Origin: Phycisphaerae bacterium
GTDB taxonomy: Bacteria; Planctomycetota; Phycisphaerae; Sedimentisphaerales; Anaerobacaceae
Assembly (NCBI GenBank): GCA_021736645.1
Contig: JAIPFM010000132.1
Span: forward strand, 1-64,000
Length of the DNA stretch: 64,000 nt
Direction: 5' to 3'
In this document: positions 1-7,785 of the stretch, in pieces
How the letters are laid out: each line of letters starts with the position of its first letter
Numbering within the stretch: the stretch's first letter is position 1
The notes under the pieces: generated by a model
Seen by the model: only the letters and a program-made list of their open reading frames with translations
Database searches by the model: none
Told to the model about the DNA's origin: nothing
Program-made: the position numbers and the translations under genes

Positions 1-240
1 CTGGGTCTGCAGGGCCCTCTTCAGGGCCTCCTTTTCCTGGATTTGTTTCTGTTGGGCCTGATCTGTTTTCAAGTCCTCAAGCTCACGTTGCAGTTTTTGA
101 ATCGTCTGCTCCAGTGCAGACATCCGATGGCTGATGTCGCCGTCGCTGGCCGGAATCGAATCTTGTGCTTCTTCGCCCAGGATTGTCATGGAGGATGTCA
201 GGCATATCAGTACAAAAACATGGAACCATTTTTTACGCAT
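1..240 (-). CDS. Exported coiled-coil protein, N-terminal fragment (cut by window edge)
   Basis: Minus-strand reading frame of 80 codons, open to the left edge. It starts at the ATG complementary to 238-240, with AGGAAG 5 bases upstream. The N-terminus (MRKKWFHVFVLICL...) is a signal peptide of about 23 residues. Residues 35-80 are rich in Leu, Gln, Glu and Lys with heptad spacing (HRMSALEQTIQKLQRELEDL), a coiled coil. A signal peptide followed by a short coiled coil is common at the start of OprP/phosphate-selective-type porins and of other envelope proteins, but the rest is missing, so the family is open. It lies 127 bases downstream of the His-rich gene on the same strand. Confidence 0.7.
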   Translation of the reverse strand, partial: MRKKWFHVFVLICLTSSMTILGEEAQDSIPASDGDISHRMSALEQTIQKLQRELEDLKTDQAQQKQIQEKEALKRALQTQ

Positions 241-367
241 ATCACTTCCTTCAATGATCTGTTGAATTCTAAATGATGAAGGCGCCCTCCAATCACAAGG
301 ATGGCAGGCATGCCTCAACAGAACGGAATGAATTGAGATACGTCTTGCGGCAAAGATCGAGGAGATC

Positions 368-808
368 CTAGGCCGGCCAAGTATCCCAATACTGCCCAAG
401 GGGCGGGCCGCGTAGAATGATACTGGTCGTCCACGGAGAAGACATGAAATGATCCCTGTCTGTACACGGGATCAATGACTGAGAGCAGGGTAGGACGTGG
501 GTCCATGCCCCGCTCCGCAAACGTTTGAATGTCTGGAGCTGACTCAGGTAGGCGCAGAATACGCATGAATGGCCTTCATGCGTATTCGTCAATCTCGACA
601 TTTGAGATGGATCCGTGGAGGCGACATGCGGCTCATGAGCATTGTGTGAGAGGTGGGTTGTATGGCAGTATACCGGTTCAGACCCTAATCTGGGGCATGC
701 GGCATTGCCCTCCGAATGATGGTGGAAGAGCGGTACCAGACAATTGACAAGCAAATACCAGCCTGCCAACATGCCCAAGATCGATTTCTGTGGCCACCTT
801 CGGATCAT
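368..808 (-). CDS. His-rich DUF2946-like membrane-anchored protein
   Basis: 146 residues. A hydrophobic segment (about residues 10-27, ILGMLAGWYLLVNCLVPLF) is followed by FHHHSE, many further His residues, a CVFC pair near residue 82 and a late RGPP motif. One N-terminal membrane segment, a His stretch, a Cys pair and a C-terminal R-x-PP are the hallmarks of DUF2946-like proteins, which often sit beside metal-transport or porin genes. A role in metal handling is inferred from composition only. No clear ribosome binding site precedes the ATG at 808, so the start is uncertain. The next gene on the strand encodes the exported coiled-coil protein. Confidence 0.6.
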   Translation of the reverse strand: MIRRWPQKSILGMLAGWYLLVNCLVPLFHHHSEGNAACPRLGSEPVYCHTTHLSHNAHEPHVASTDPSQMSRLTNTHEGHSCVFCAYLSQLQTFKRLRSGAWTHVLPCSQSLIPCTDRDHFMSSPWTTSIILRGPPLGQYWDTWPA

Positions 809-912
809 ACGGCTTCACACTTAAATGCAACCACCATTATGGACCAGCAAATCATGACCCATAGGTACATTAATCGTTATGGTATATCAAGATAAAAATT
901 CGTCCCCGTGGA

Positions 913-2598
913 TCACGACACGAGTTTTTCATAGGGCCAGGTCACTACACCACCGTCCATCACCCGAACCTTTTTGAATCCTGCCGCCTTGAGTATCAAG
1001 GCCGCTTCATAGCCACGCAGAGATATTTTACAGAACGTAATGACCTCCTTATCTTTGGGCAACTCACCAAGTCGCCTGCGCAAGGCCCCCAAGGGGATCA
1101 AGATTGAGCCTGGCAGACGTACCTGCTCATGCTCTCCGGGGCTGCGAACATCCAGAAAGGTAAAGTCCAGTTTCTGTTCCAGCATGGTATGGACGTTCTC
1201 TGCAGAGATCCCCTCCATGTAACCGTCCAGCTTGTTGCGCATGACATTGGCCGCAGTCAGAATGTTGTCCATGGCAGGGGCATAGGGCGGCGCATAACAC
1301 AGGTCTGCATGGGCCAATTGATCCACGGTCCAGCCTGAAGTCAGGGCCATGGCCACCACGTCGACCCGCTTGTCGCCCGCACCTGGGCCCACTGCCTGTA
1401 CGCCCAGCAGCCTGCGACTCTTGCGGTCTGCAATCAGCTTTAGAATCAGAAGCCTGGCTTCAGGCATGAAATGGGCCTTGTCCGGGGCCGGTGCCAGGAT
1501 CGTGGCTGTATCATAGCCATGGTCTTTCGCTGCACTCTCGCCCAGGCCTGTGCGCGCTACGCAATAGTCAAATACCTTGCACACCGTGCTGCCAAGGACA
1601 CCCGGAAAGTGGTCTTCTCCGCCGCACAGATTGATCGCTGCAACCCGGCCCTGCTTGTTGGCCGTCGACCCCAGGGGTACAAAACAGCCTTTTCCTGTCA
1701 TCAGGTCGGTGGATTCGACACAGTCACCGGCGGCGTAGATATCCGGATCACTGGATTGCATGCGATCCGTAACCTTGATTCCGCCTGAGGTGCCGATGTC
1801 CAGGCCTGCAACCTGGGCCAAGGTGGTATTGGGACGAACGCCAATGGCCAGGACGACCATATCCGCGGCGAAACGGCCGGCACTGGTTTGTACTGCTGAT
1901 ACGACCCCATTACCTTCAATGGCTTCCAGACGGGTATGCGTCAATACCTTGACGCCGTGAGACTCCATGTGCTTCTCCACCAGACGGGCCATGTCCAGGT
2001 CGAGGATACGCAGAATCTGGGGCATCATCTCCACTATCGTGACACGGCAGCCGTGTTGAACCAGGGCTTCCGTGATTTCAACGCCGATCAGACCTCCGCC
2101 CACGATCACGACATCACGTGCCTTATTCTCAGCCAAAGCCGCGCGAATGCCCTCGGCATCATGGACGCCCTGAAGTGTAAACACGTTCTCCAGATCCGTG
2201 CCTGGGATGGGTGGGATGACCGGTGTCGCCCCAGTGCATAATACCAGTTTGTCGTATTCCAGCCAAGACCGCTGATTCTGCACCAGGTCGTGTATTTGAA
2301 CACGCTTCTGTTCACGGTCTATTTGTATGGCTTCCGTTTGATTGAGCACCCTCACGTTTTTTACGTGTTGGAAAAAGATGGAATCACGTACTGTGCCTAC
2401 AGGCGTGGCCATCAATTCTTTTTGGTCCTTGACCACGCCGGACACATAGTAGGGCAGTCCACACCCTGCGTAGGAAAGGAGCTTGCCCTTTTCAATGACC
2501 GTGACCTCGGCATCCGGGCATAGACGAATGACTTTTGATGCTACTTTGGGACCGGCAGCAACGCCCCCTACAATCACGACGCGGAATTTATTTTTCAT
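913..2598 (-). CDS. CoA-disulfide reductase with C-terminal rhodanese domain (CoADR-RHD)
   Basis: 561 residues. The N-terminus has a Rossmann FAD motif (GGVAAG, residues 11-16) and SYAGCGLPYY with a single redox Cys46, the mark of CoA-disulfide/persulfide reductases as opposed to dithiol flavoproteins. A second dinucleotide fold (IVGGGLIGVE) follows near residue 165, and AAGDC near residue 290 is the FAD-binding end motif. The last ~100 residues form a rhodanese domain with Cys523 in the loop CKISLRG. The family uses NAD(P)H to reduce CoA disulfide, CoA persulfide or polysulfide, and the rhodanese domain delivers sulfane sulfur. The gene lies 42 bases after the RACo-like gene and is probably cotranscribed with it. 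The function is confident; the physiological substrate is not. Confidence 0.9.
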   Translation of the reverse strand: MKNKFRVVIVGGVAAGPKVASKVIRLCPDAEVTVIEKGKLLSYAGCGLPYYVSGVVKDQKELMATPVGTVRDSIFFQHVKNVRVLNQTEAIQIDREQKRVQIHDLVQNQRSWLEYDKLVLCTGATPVIPPIPGTDLENVFTLQGVHDAEGIRAALAENKARDVVIVGGGLIGVEITEALVQHGCRVTIVEMMPQILRILDLDMARLVEKHMESHGVKVLTHTRLEAIEGNGVVSAVQTSAGRFAADMVVLAIGVRPNTTLAQVAGLDIGTSGGIKVTDRMQSSDPDIYAAGDCVESTDLMTGKGCFVPLGSTANKQGRVAAINLCGGEDHFPGVLGSTVCKVFDYCVARTGLGESAAKDHGYDTATILAPAPDKAHFMPEARLLILKLIADRKSRRLLGVQAVGPGAGDKRVDVVAMALTSGWTVDQLAHADLCYAPPYAPAMDNILTAANVMRNKLDGYMEGISAENVHTMLEQKLDFTFLDVRSPGEHEQVRLPGSILIPLGALRRRLGELPKDKEVITFCKISLRGYEAALILKAAGFKKVRVMDGGVVTWPYEKLVS

Positions 2599-2640
2599 GA
2601 TGTTATCTCCCTTGAATTGGCTGAATTTCTTACACGGACA

Positions 2641-4491
2641 CTACGGCAGATCAGGGAATATCATGGCATCGGCAAACTCCATTTGAAATTCCAGGTCCAG
2701 GGAGAGCTCCAGGTGCTTTGCTTGCCGAGCCGATGTTTCTGCCTGTTGACGGGCACGGGAAGACAAGAGGGCCAATTTCGACCCGGCCAAAGATACATTA
2801 CCCACGTAACTGATTCTATTGAGGTCGATTTCTATGGGCAGCAATCCAATGGCCTGGGCATTGTCGCGCCTGATAAAACTGCCGAACCCTCCGGCAATGA
2901 AGACCTGGTCGATGGCCTCGGCCTTGATGCCGGCTTGTTTGAGCATGATCTTGATGCCGGCCCGAATGGCGCCGACTGCGAGTTGAAGCTCTCTGATGTC
3001 ACGCTGTGTGAGCACGATACGTCCATCCGCGGAGCCCTGGTTGGCATGCGCGATTAGAAACTCGAGCTGTCCTTCAGAGTTTTCAGAGACCCTGTGCTGC
3101 ATGGCCCCGGCTGTGTTCGGCAACTGATTCACTGGAAGCAACTGTCCGGTCGAGGAGATCATGCCGACTTTTCGCAATACAGCCGCCAGATCAATCAGCG
3201 CGCTGCCGCACAGTCCGACTGGGGACACATTCCCAATGACACTGCAGTGCACATCTTCGTTCAATACAATCTTCTCGATGGCCCCTGTGGTGGCCCTCAT
3301 GCCGCAGCGAATGCGGGCCCCCTCAAAGGCCGGCCCTGCAGCCGTGGAGGCCGCCCAAATCTTGCCGTTCCTGGCGAGCACGATTTCCCCATTCGTGCCG
3401 ATATCTATCATCAAGACTGTCCCTTGGTTATCATGAATGTTGGTGGCCAGCAGCCCGGCCACTGTATCGCCGCCCACAAACCCCCCAATCAAGGGAAACA
3501 CATAGACCCTGCCATGCGGATTGATGGGCATCTCCAGGTCACGAGCACCGAGCCAGAGGCCTCTGGCATGCGCCGGTACAAAAGGGGACTGCCCCAATGG
3601 CGCAGGATCGATACCGCACAGCAGATGTTCCATGGTGGTGTTGCCGGCAAAGACAGCCTCGTAAATCATATGAGGTGAGATCGAGGCCTGCTCACACAGG
3701 TCAAGAATCATTTCCGTGACGGCTGTTTTTACCGAGTGCCCCAGGTCTTCGAGATTGTCTGCTGACAATGAGGCATGCTGAATCCGTGACAAGACATCGT
3801 CTCCAAAGGCCACCTGCGGATTCATCTGCGACGTCATGGCCAGTTCGTCTCCATTGACAAGATTGTGTAAGGACGCCGCCAAAGTGGTGGTTCCGATGTC
3901 AAACGCGACACCGTAACATTGGTCCGTTGTATTGCCTGGCTCAAAATCGATCAAATCATGGCCAGCCAGGACGGCTGTGCCTTTGTACTCCTGGTGTCGA
4001 AGCCGGCTGGGTAAACGGCGAAGCAAAGGCAGATCAATTTCGAACTTGTCGATCGCGGCTTCCAGTCTCAGTACATCAGCATCATTGTCCTGCATGGAGG
4101 GCTTGGGCAGTTCAACATAGATCTTGCGAAGGGCAGGGGACAGGTCTGTGACCGTGGGTGTCTGAGACTCGGTGACGATCTGATGTCGACCTGTAAAGCA
4201 GGATTGTTCAGGGACATAAGCCACGGTTTCCTGCTGGACCACGGTCTGGCAGGCCAGACGCCAGCCCTCTTTCAACTGAGTGGCACTGAAGTTGAGGATA
4301 TCAGCCTCTGAAGGATTACCGGCATTTGTGGCGACCTGGATCCTGCATTTTCCACAGGTGCCTGCGCCGCCACACGGCGTATTGAGAACCAAACCTGCCT
4401 GTGTTGCAGCCTGAAGGAGTGTGTTGCCTTCAAGCACCTTAACAGTTTTTTCATAAGGTTTAAAAATGACGCTTATTGGCTGCTTTGACAT
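2641..4491 (-). CDS. RACo-like [2Fe-2S] ferredoxin/ASKHA-domain protein (DUF4445)
   Basis: 616 residues from the ATG at 4491. A start at 4518 would add nine residues before the conserved MSKQPISVIF. The N-terminal plant-type ferredoxin domain carries Cys40, Cys46, Cys49 (PCGGAGTCGKC) and Cys81. The remainder is an actin-like ATPase fold with FDIGTTT (about residue 210), a Gly-rich GGFVGGDTVAG and DIGTNGEI. The family includes RACo, the ATP-dependent reductive activator of corrinoid proteins, but many members serve unknown targets. No corrinoid methyltransferase gene lies nearby, so the partner is open. It is followed at once by the CoA-disulfide reductase gene. A weak sigma-54-like element lies about 140 bases upstream. 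Confidence 0.85.
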   Translation of the reverse strand: MSKQPISVIFKPYEKTVKVLEGNTLLQAATQAGLVLNTPCGGAGTCGKCRIQVATNAGNPSEADILNFSATQLKEGWRLACQTVVQQETVAYVPEQSCFTGRHQIVTESQTPTVTDLSPALRKIYVELPKPSMQDNDADVLRLEAAIDKFEIDLPLLRRLPSRLRHQEYKGTAVLAGHDLIDFEPGNTTDQCYGVAFDIGTTTLAASLHNLVNGDELAMTSQMNPQVAFGDDVLSRIQHASLSADNLEDLGHSVKTAVTEMILDLCEQASISPHMIYEAVFAGNTTMEHLLCGIDPAPLGQSPFVPAHARGLWLGARDLEMPINPHGRVYVFPLIGGFVGGDTVAGLLATNIHDNQGTVLMIDIGTNGEIVLARNGKIWAASTAAGPAFEGARIRCGMRATTGAIEKIVLNEDVHCSVIGNVSPVGLCGSALIDLAAVLRKVGMISSTGQLLPVNQLPNTAGAMQHRVSENSEGQLEFLIAHANQGSADGRIVLTQRDIRELQLAVGAIRAGIKIMLKQAGIKAEAIDQVFIAGGFGSFIRRDNAQAIGLLPIEIDLNRISYVGNVSLAGSKLALLSSRARQQAETSARQAKHLELSLDLEFQMEFADAMIFPDLP

Positions 4492-4626
4492 AGGCGATCT
4501 TATACATACCTGTAACATAGGTTGCTATTCATATTTGTTGGCCCCAATAATCTCTTTCGTTACTATTGGATCCGCTTGCATTATATATCATTCTTCACAT
4601 AGCTGAGCAAGAAATGAAATGTACTC

Positions 4627-4642
4627 TGCGATTGCTTTGCCA
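4627..4642 (-). promoter_or_regulatory. Possible sigma-54 promoter upstream of the RACo-like gene
   Basis: On the minus strand the sequence is TGGCAAAGCAATCGCA. GG and GC are exactly 10 bases apart, and there is one mismatch in each half of TGGCAC-N5-TTGCW. It would start transcription near 4617, about 125 bases before the ATG at 4491. The match is imperfect, so this is only a candidate. Confidence 0.3.
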
Positions 4643-4679
4643 CGTTTCCGACTTATACGGTAGTAGGTTCAGGATGACA

Positions 4680-5126
4680 TCACTCTTTCGTTAATGGGCC
4701 AGTCGTGTCGGCTACACGGATGTGGTAATGAACCGGGCAGGTCATTGAGTTGGAGACCAGACAGTACTTTTCGGCCAATTGGCCCAGTTTGGCGATTTCA
4801 TCTGACTGTTGAGCATCCCGGGGGGAGACAGTCGCGGTGACCTGGACCTCAGTAAATCGCAAACCCTGCTTGGTTTTTTCGACCTTGCCCTGAGCCTCGG
4901 ATTGGTAAGAGGCGATGTTCACCTTGTGTTGATTCGCAAAGTGATAGAACACCAGCATGATGCAACTATTAATCGATGCGACAAACATTTCTTCAGGATT
5001 CAGGGTATCCGGGCTGCCCCCATAAACCTCAGGTGCTCCCACGGGGGTGTTTTCAGCAGTACCAGCCATCTGTGTGGTCGCGATTTGTTCGCCCTGTCGT
5101 ACCAGACTGTTTTTAAACCATTCCAT
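4680..5126 (-). CDS. OsmC/Ohr-family peroxiredoxin-like protein
   Basis: 148 residues from the ATG at 5126, which has AAGGA about 8 bases upstream; an upstream ATG at 5162 has no such site. The fold is OsmC-like, with the peroxidatic Cys55 in NSCIMLVF on the central helix and a second redox Cys (Cys122 in YCLVSNSMTC, or Cys130) near the end. OsmC proteins reduce organic hydroperoxides with thiols, and some act on persulfides or other sulfur species. It is the last gene after the PAS gene and a 29-codon ORF, in a block of redox genes. Confidence 0.85.
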   Translation of the reverse strand: MEWFKNSLVRQGEQIATTQMAGTAENTPVGAPEVYGGSPDTLNPEEMFVASINSCIMLVFYHFANQHKVNIASYQSEAQGKVEKTKQGLRFTEVQVTATVSPRDAQQSDEIAKLGQLAEKYCLVSNSMTCPVHYHIRVADTTGPLTKE

Positions 5127-5152
5127 GTATAAAGTTCCTTTCACTATGTTAT

Positions 5153-5242
5153 CTATGAGCAAGTGCTTCGTTCGGATTGTTGAGAGACTTCATTTGTGTC
5201 CGAGGGTGTGTCCTCAATGACTTTTAATTTATCACATGGCAT
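5153..5242 (-). CDS. Predicted 29-residue small protein
   Basis: Minus-strand ORF from the ATG complementary to 5240-5242 to the TAG at 5153-5155. AGAAGGAG sits about 6 bases upstream, one of the best ribosome binding sites in the window. The product starts MPCDKLKVIEDT, is Ser/Thr/Glu-rich, has a Cys near each end, and no membrane segment. It lies between the PAS gene (ends 5255) and the OsmC gene (starts 5126), spaced for cotranscription. No family is recognised. It could be a short redox or metal peptide, or the remnant of a longer gene. Confidence 0.5.
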   Translation of the reverse strand: MPCDKLKVIEDTPSDTNEVSQQSERSTCS

Positions 5243-5254
5243 TTCTATCTCCTT

Positions 5255-5671
5255 CTAAGGTTTCAATAGACCCTCTAGGAGCCTGTCGGAGAATCCATCG
5301 TTAAAGCCCGAGAGCGAGCAATTTGACCGGTTGGCAAAGAGGCCGAAGCAGGCGATGTTGGTTTTATCGTCGATGCAGGCCGATGCAGCCAGGCGGTCAA
5401 AGGGCCGCTCGAAGCTAGATTGGGTTCTCCGACAGGCTCCTAGAATGGTTTTTTCGTCAGCACCCACCTGGCTGCCCATGACCTTCGCAATGTTGCCGCC
5501 AAACAGCTTGCCCATGAGCCCCACAATCTCCTCGGAGGCATACTGAGTCAATTCCTCAGCCGAACGATTCCAGAAGATAATGTGGTTGTTTGTATCCACC
5601 ATGAAGACGGAACAGGGCACTGTCTCCAAAAGGGCTTCGCGAAAATGCTTATTTGTCTTGATCATGTCCAT
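5255..5671 (-). CDS. PAS-domain protein whose C-terminus is encoded by an inserted element
   Basis: 138 residues. Residues 8-75 are a PAS fold (VPCSVFMVDTNNHIIFWNRSAEELTQY..EEIVG), a sensor module that binds a small ligand or protein partner. About 55 residues after DEKTIL are encoded inside an inverted-repeat element (5275-5443) that adds 165 bases in frame without a stop. Removing the element and one copy of CTAG rejoins the frame as a PAS protein of about 83 residues ending EGLLKP. The gene starts 8 bases after the NapH-like gene and so belongs to its operon. There is no output domain, so it probably acts on a partner protein. Whether the extended form is functional is unknown. Confidence 0.65.
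   Translation of the reverse strand: MDMIKTNKHFREALLETVPCSVFMVDTNNHIIFWNRSAEELTQYASEEIVGLMGKLFGGNIAKVMGSQVGADEKTILGACRRTQSSFERPFDRLAASACIDDKTNIACFGLFANRSNCSLSGFNDGFSDRLLEGLLKP
5275..5443. mobile_element. MITE-like element with 23-bp terminal inverted repeats, flanked by CTAG
   Basis: The left end CTAGGAGCCTGTCGGAGAA and the right end, read on the other strand, agree at 22 of 23 positions. Both ends carry CTAG, which may be a duplicated palindromic target. The 169-bp length is too short for a transposase, so this is a non-autonomous element, probably moved by a transposase elsewhere in the genome. It lies in frame inside the PAS gene. Confidence 0.75.
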
Positions 5672-5678
5672 GGGTCAA

Positions 5679-6815
5679 TTATGTGGGCTTATCCTGACTT
5701 CTCTTACATCGTCCAAAACGGATGGAATCAGTGGGGCAGACCTCGATACACGCGCCACAGGAAAAACAGTCAGGCACAGTCTTCTCTCGATCAAGGATAT
5801 GGGTCATGACCGTGGTCGGGCAGGTCTTGGCACAGGCCCTGCAATCAATGCAGGTGTCACGGTTGATTCGAATCCTGAAGACACTGAACCTTTCCACGAT
5901 CCAGCCGACCAGCCCGAATGGGCAGAACAAATGGCACCAGGGTCGGTACACCACCAGACTCAAAAGCACTATGACGCCGGCAAACACGCCTCCCAGTATG
6001 CCTAATGCCTGTGGCTTGAATACCTTAAAGGGGTCGATCGTTTCGACGATATCAAGGCCCCACAGCAGCGCGACTCCGGTGAATCCAACAAAGAACACGA
6101 TACGTACGGCATTGGATACGACAAAGGGAATCTTGCGCCGCTTCAGGACTCCCGAAGAGGTCTTTCGCTCGTGCATGATGCGGAACAGCACATCTTGAAG
6201 TGTCCCCAGTTGGCAGCCCCAGGCACAGATCAGCTTGTTGGCCAGGAAGACCATCAGCAGGAGAACCGCAAACGCGATCAGTCTGGGAGGGAAAATCACC
6301 CCCTTGGACGCGAATAGAACAATGGCGTCTTTTACCGTGCCCATAGGGCTGGGATCAGATCCCAGGAGAACCCCAAACACCGCCACTGCAATCAACAACA
6401 GCCAGGAGCGGTTGCTTTTTGTGATCCGTCCCTTTTTCAAGAGCCCAAAGACTGTCACCAGCCAGATGATCCAAAGGGAGAACTTCAAGGCAATTTTCTT
6501 CCAGTTCTTGCTTTCGTGTTCACTCTGCAATGCCATGGCCTGATTGACTTTTTTGGTCAACTGTTCCTGGGTCAGGCCGAACGACAGCACCTTTTTCTGA
6601 AGGTCCTGTTTTGACTCCAGGCCAAAGATCTTCTTTAAGGTAGGATTCGCCAGGTGATTCACCTGACCAAATGTCTCCACGGTCATGTCGGGCTGGAAGG
6701 TCATTGTCTGATCTGCCTCGATTTTTTCTGGCTTTCCGCCCCATACCTTTGTGGATACCATGGATAGCAGAATGACTGACACGAGAAGCCATAAAACCAA
6801 GATAACCTTCTGCAT
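5679..6815 (-). CDS. NapH/YccM-like membrane protein with two [4Fe-4S] clusters
   Basis: 378 residues from the ATG at 6815, preceded by AAAGGAGC; the upstream ATG at 6878 is less likely. After a signal or membrane segment (residues 4-22) comes a periplasmic stretch of about 85 residues, then roughly five membrane helices with CxxxC motifs ICAWGC and WCHLFCP at membrane edges. A C-terminal ferredoxin domain has Cys322/325/328/332 and Cys350/353/356/360. Members of this family (NapH, NosR C-terminus, RdxA/CcoG-like) move electrons between quinol and periplasmic or cytoplasmic acceptors. No nitrate or nitrous oxide reductase gene is adjacent, so a role in a sulfur or metal redox route is inferred from the neighbours. 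Confidence 0.8.
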   Translation of the reverse strand: MQKVILVLWLLVSVILLSMVSTKVWGGKPEKIEADQTMTFQPDMTVETFGQVNHLANPTLKKIFGLESKQDLQKKVLSFGLTQEQLTKKVNQAMALQSEHESKNWKKIALKFSLWIIWLVTVFGLLKKGRITKSNRSWLLLIAVAVFGVLLGSDPSPMGTVKDAIVLFASKGVIFPPRLIAFAVLLLMVFLANKLICAWGCQLGTLQDVLFRIMHERKTSSGVLKRRKIPFVVSNAVRIVFFVGFTGVALLWGLDIVETIDPFKVFKPQALGILGGVFAGVIVLLSLVVYRPWCHLFCPFGLVGWIVERFSVFRIRINRDTCIDCRACAKTCPTTVMTHILDREKTVPDCFSCGACIEVCPTDSIRFGRCKRSQDKPT

Positions 6816-6957
6816 AAAAGCTCCTTTGCATTGCTGAATGAATAGGTGACCCATTGATTCGGTAGTTAAAATGCTCACCCTGTTAAACGGAGTCCGAATT
6901 CATTTCCTGCGATTTATAATGAGAGATTATCGACTTCTTCAATGGATGGATTCTCTG

Positions 6958-7785
6958 TTACAGGGTGATTTTTGCGCCTGCAAAACAGGGCGAATAGCAT
7001 GCATTGAAGATCTGACTCCATTGTTCCATGACGTATTCACCTGTGCAGTGGCCTGGCGCCAGACAGTGCAGGTGATAGGTCTTTAAGGTTGCTTCAGTCT
7101 GCCTGATGCGCTCGGGCAACGCGTGCAGTAGATGCATGCCCCCAACTACCGTGTGAAATGTTTGTGTCCCAGTGAGGCCCGCGACATATCGCAGGGTATT
7201 CAGGACACCGGCATGGGCACACCCCAGGACGACTGAGATACCCTGCTCGGTTTCAATCCACAGGGATTGATCGTCGGGCAATGTGTCCGGCCTGCTGCAT
7301 GATTGATCCAGGTAAAAGTTGCTCCCTACATTTTCCCAGGGGTTAGAACGAGGCACCTGTCCAGTGACACTGATGCCCGGACACACGATGGCAGGTGTGG
7401 CTGTCCAGGTGACCCTGCGTCCCTTTAAGGCTTGCCTGGCCTGTTCCGGCATACCGACAGAATGAGTGCCTGAGTCTTTCAGGCTGAATTTGGGCTCCGT
7501 GGCTTCCGGATGCATAAACACCCTGGCTTGGGGCGCCATGTCCAATACGGCTGCCAAACCGCCGGTGTGATCATAATGACCATGGCTTAGGACAATGGCA
7601 TCGGTCTGGGTTAGATCCACGCCCAAGGCCATCGCATTGGTTAGCAGAAGATCGGTTTGGCCTGTGTCAAAGAGTACGTGGTGGTCACCCGCCTCAATCC
7701 AAATGGCCAAACCATGTTCCGTACCCAACTTGGGTTTTGTGCCATGGTCTTCAACCAACACTGTGATCATTGTCTTAGATTTCAT
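6958..7785 (-). CDS. Metallo-beta-lactamase-fold hydrolase
   Basis: 275 residues. The zinc motif SHGHYDHTGG gives His68, His70, Asp72 and His73, and a later GCAHAG and a GGMHLL-type motif supply further ligands. The length and the start (ITVLVEDHG..) resemble the archaeal/anaerobe subgroup often annotated as dihydropterin phosphate (methanopterin precursor) synthase-like or F-type MBL proteins. The true substrate is unknown. Its start overlaps the stop of the radical SAM gene by 4 bases, which implies translational coupling and a shared pathway. Confidence 0.8.
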   Translation of the reverse strand: MKSKTMITVLVEDHGTKPKLGTEHGLAIWIEAGDHHVLFDTGQTDLLLTNAMALGVDLTQTDAIVLSHGHYDHTGGLAAVLDMAPQARVFMHPEATEPKFSLKDSGTHSVGMPEQARQALKGRRVTWTATPAIVCPGISVTGQVPRSNPWENVGSNFYLDQSCSRPDTLPDDQSLWIETEQGISVVLGCAHAGVLNTLRYVAGLTGTQTFHTVVGGMHLLHALPERIRQTEATLKTYHLHCLAPGHCTGEYVMEQWSQIFNACYSPCFAGAKITL

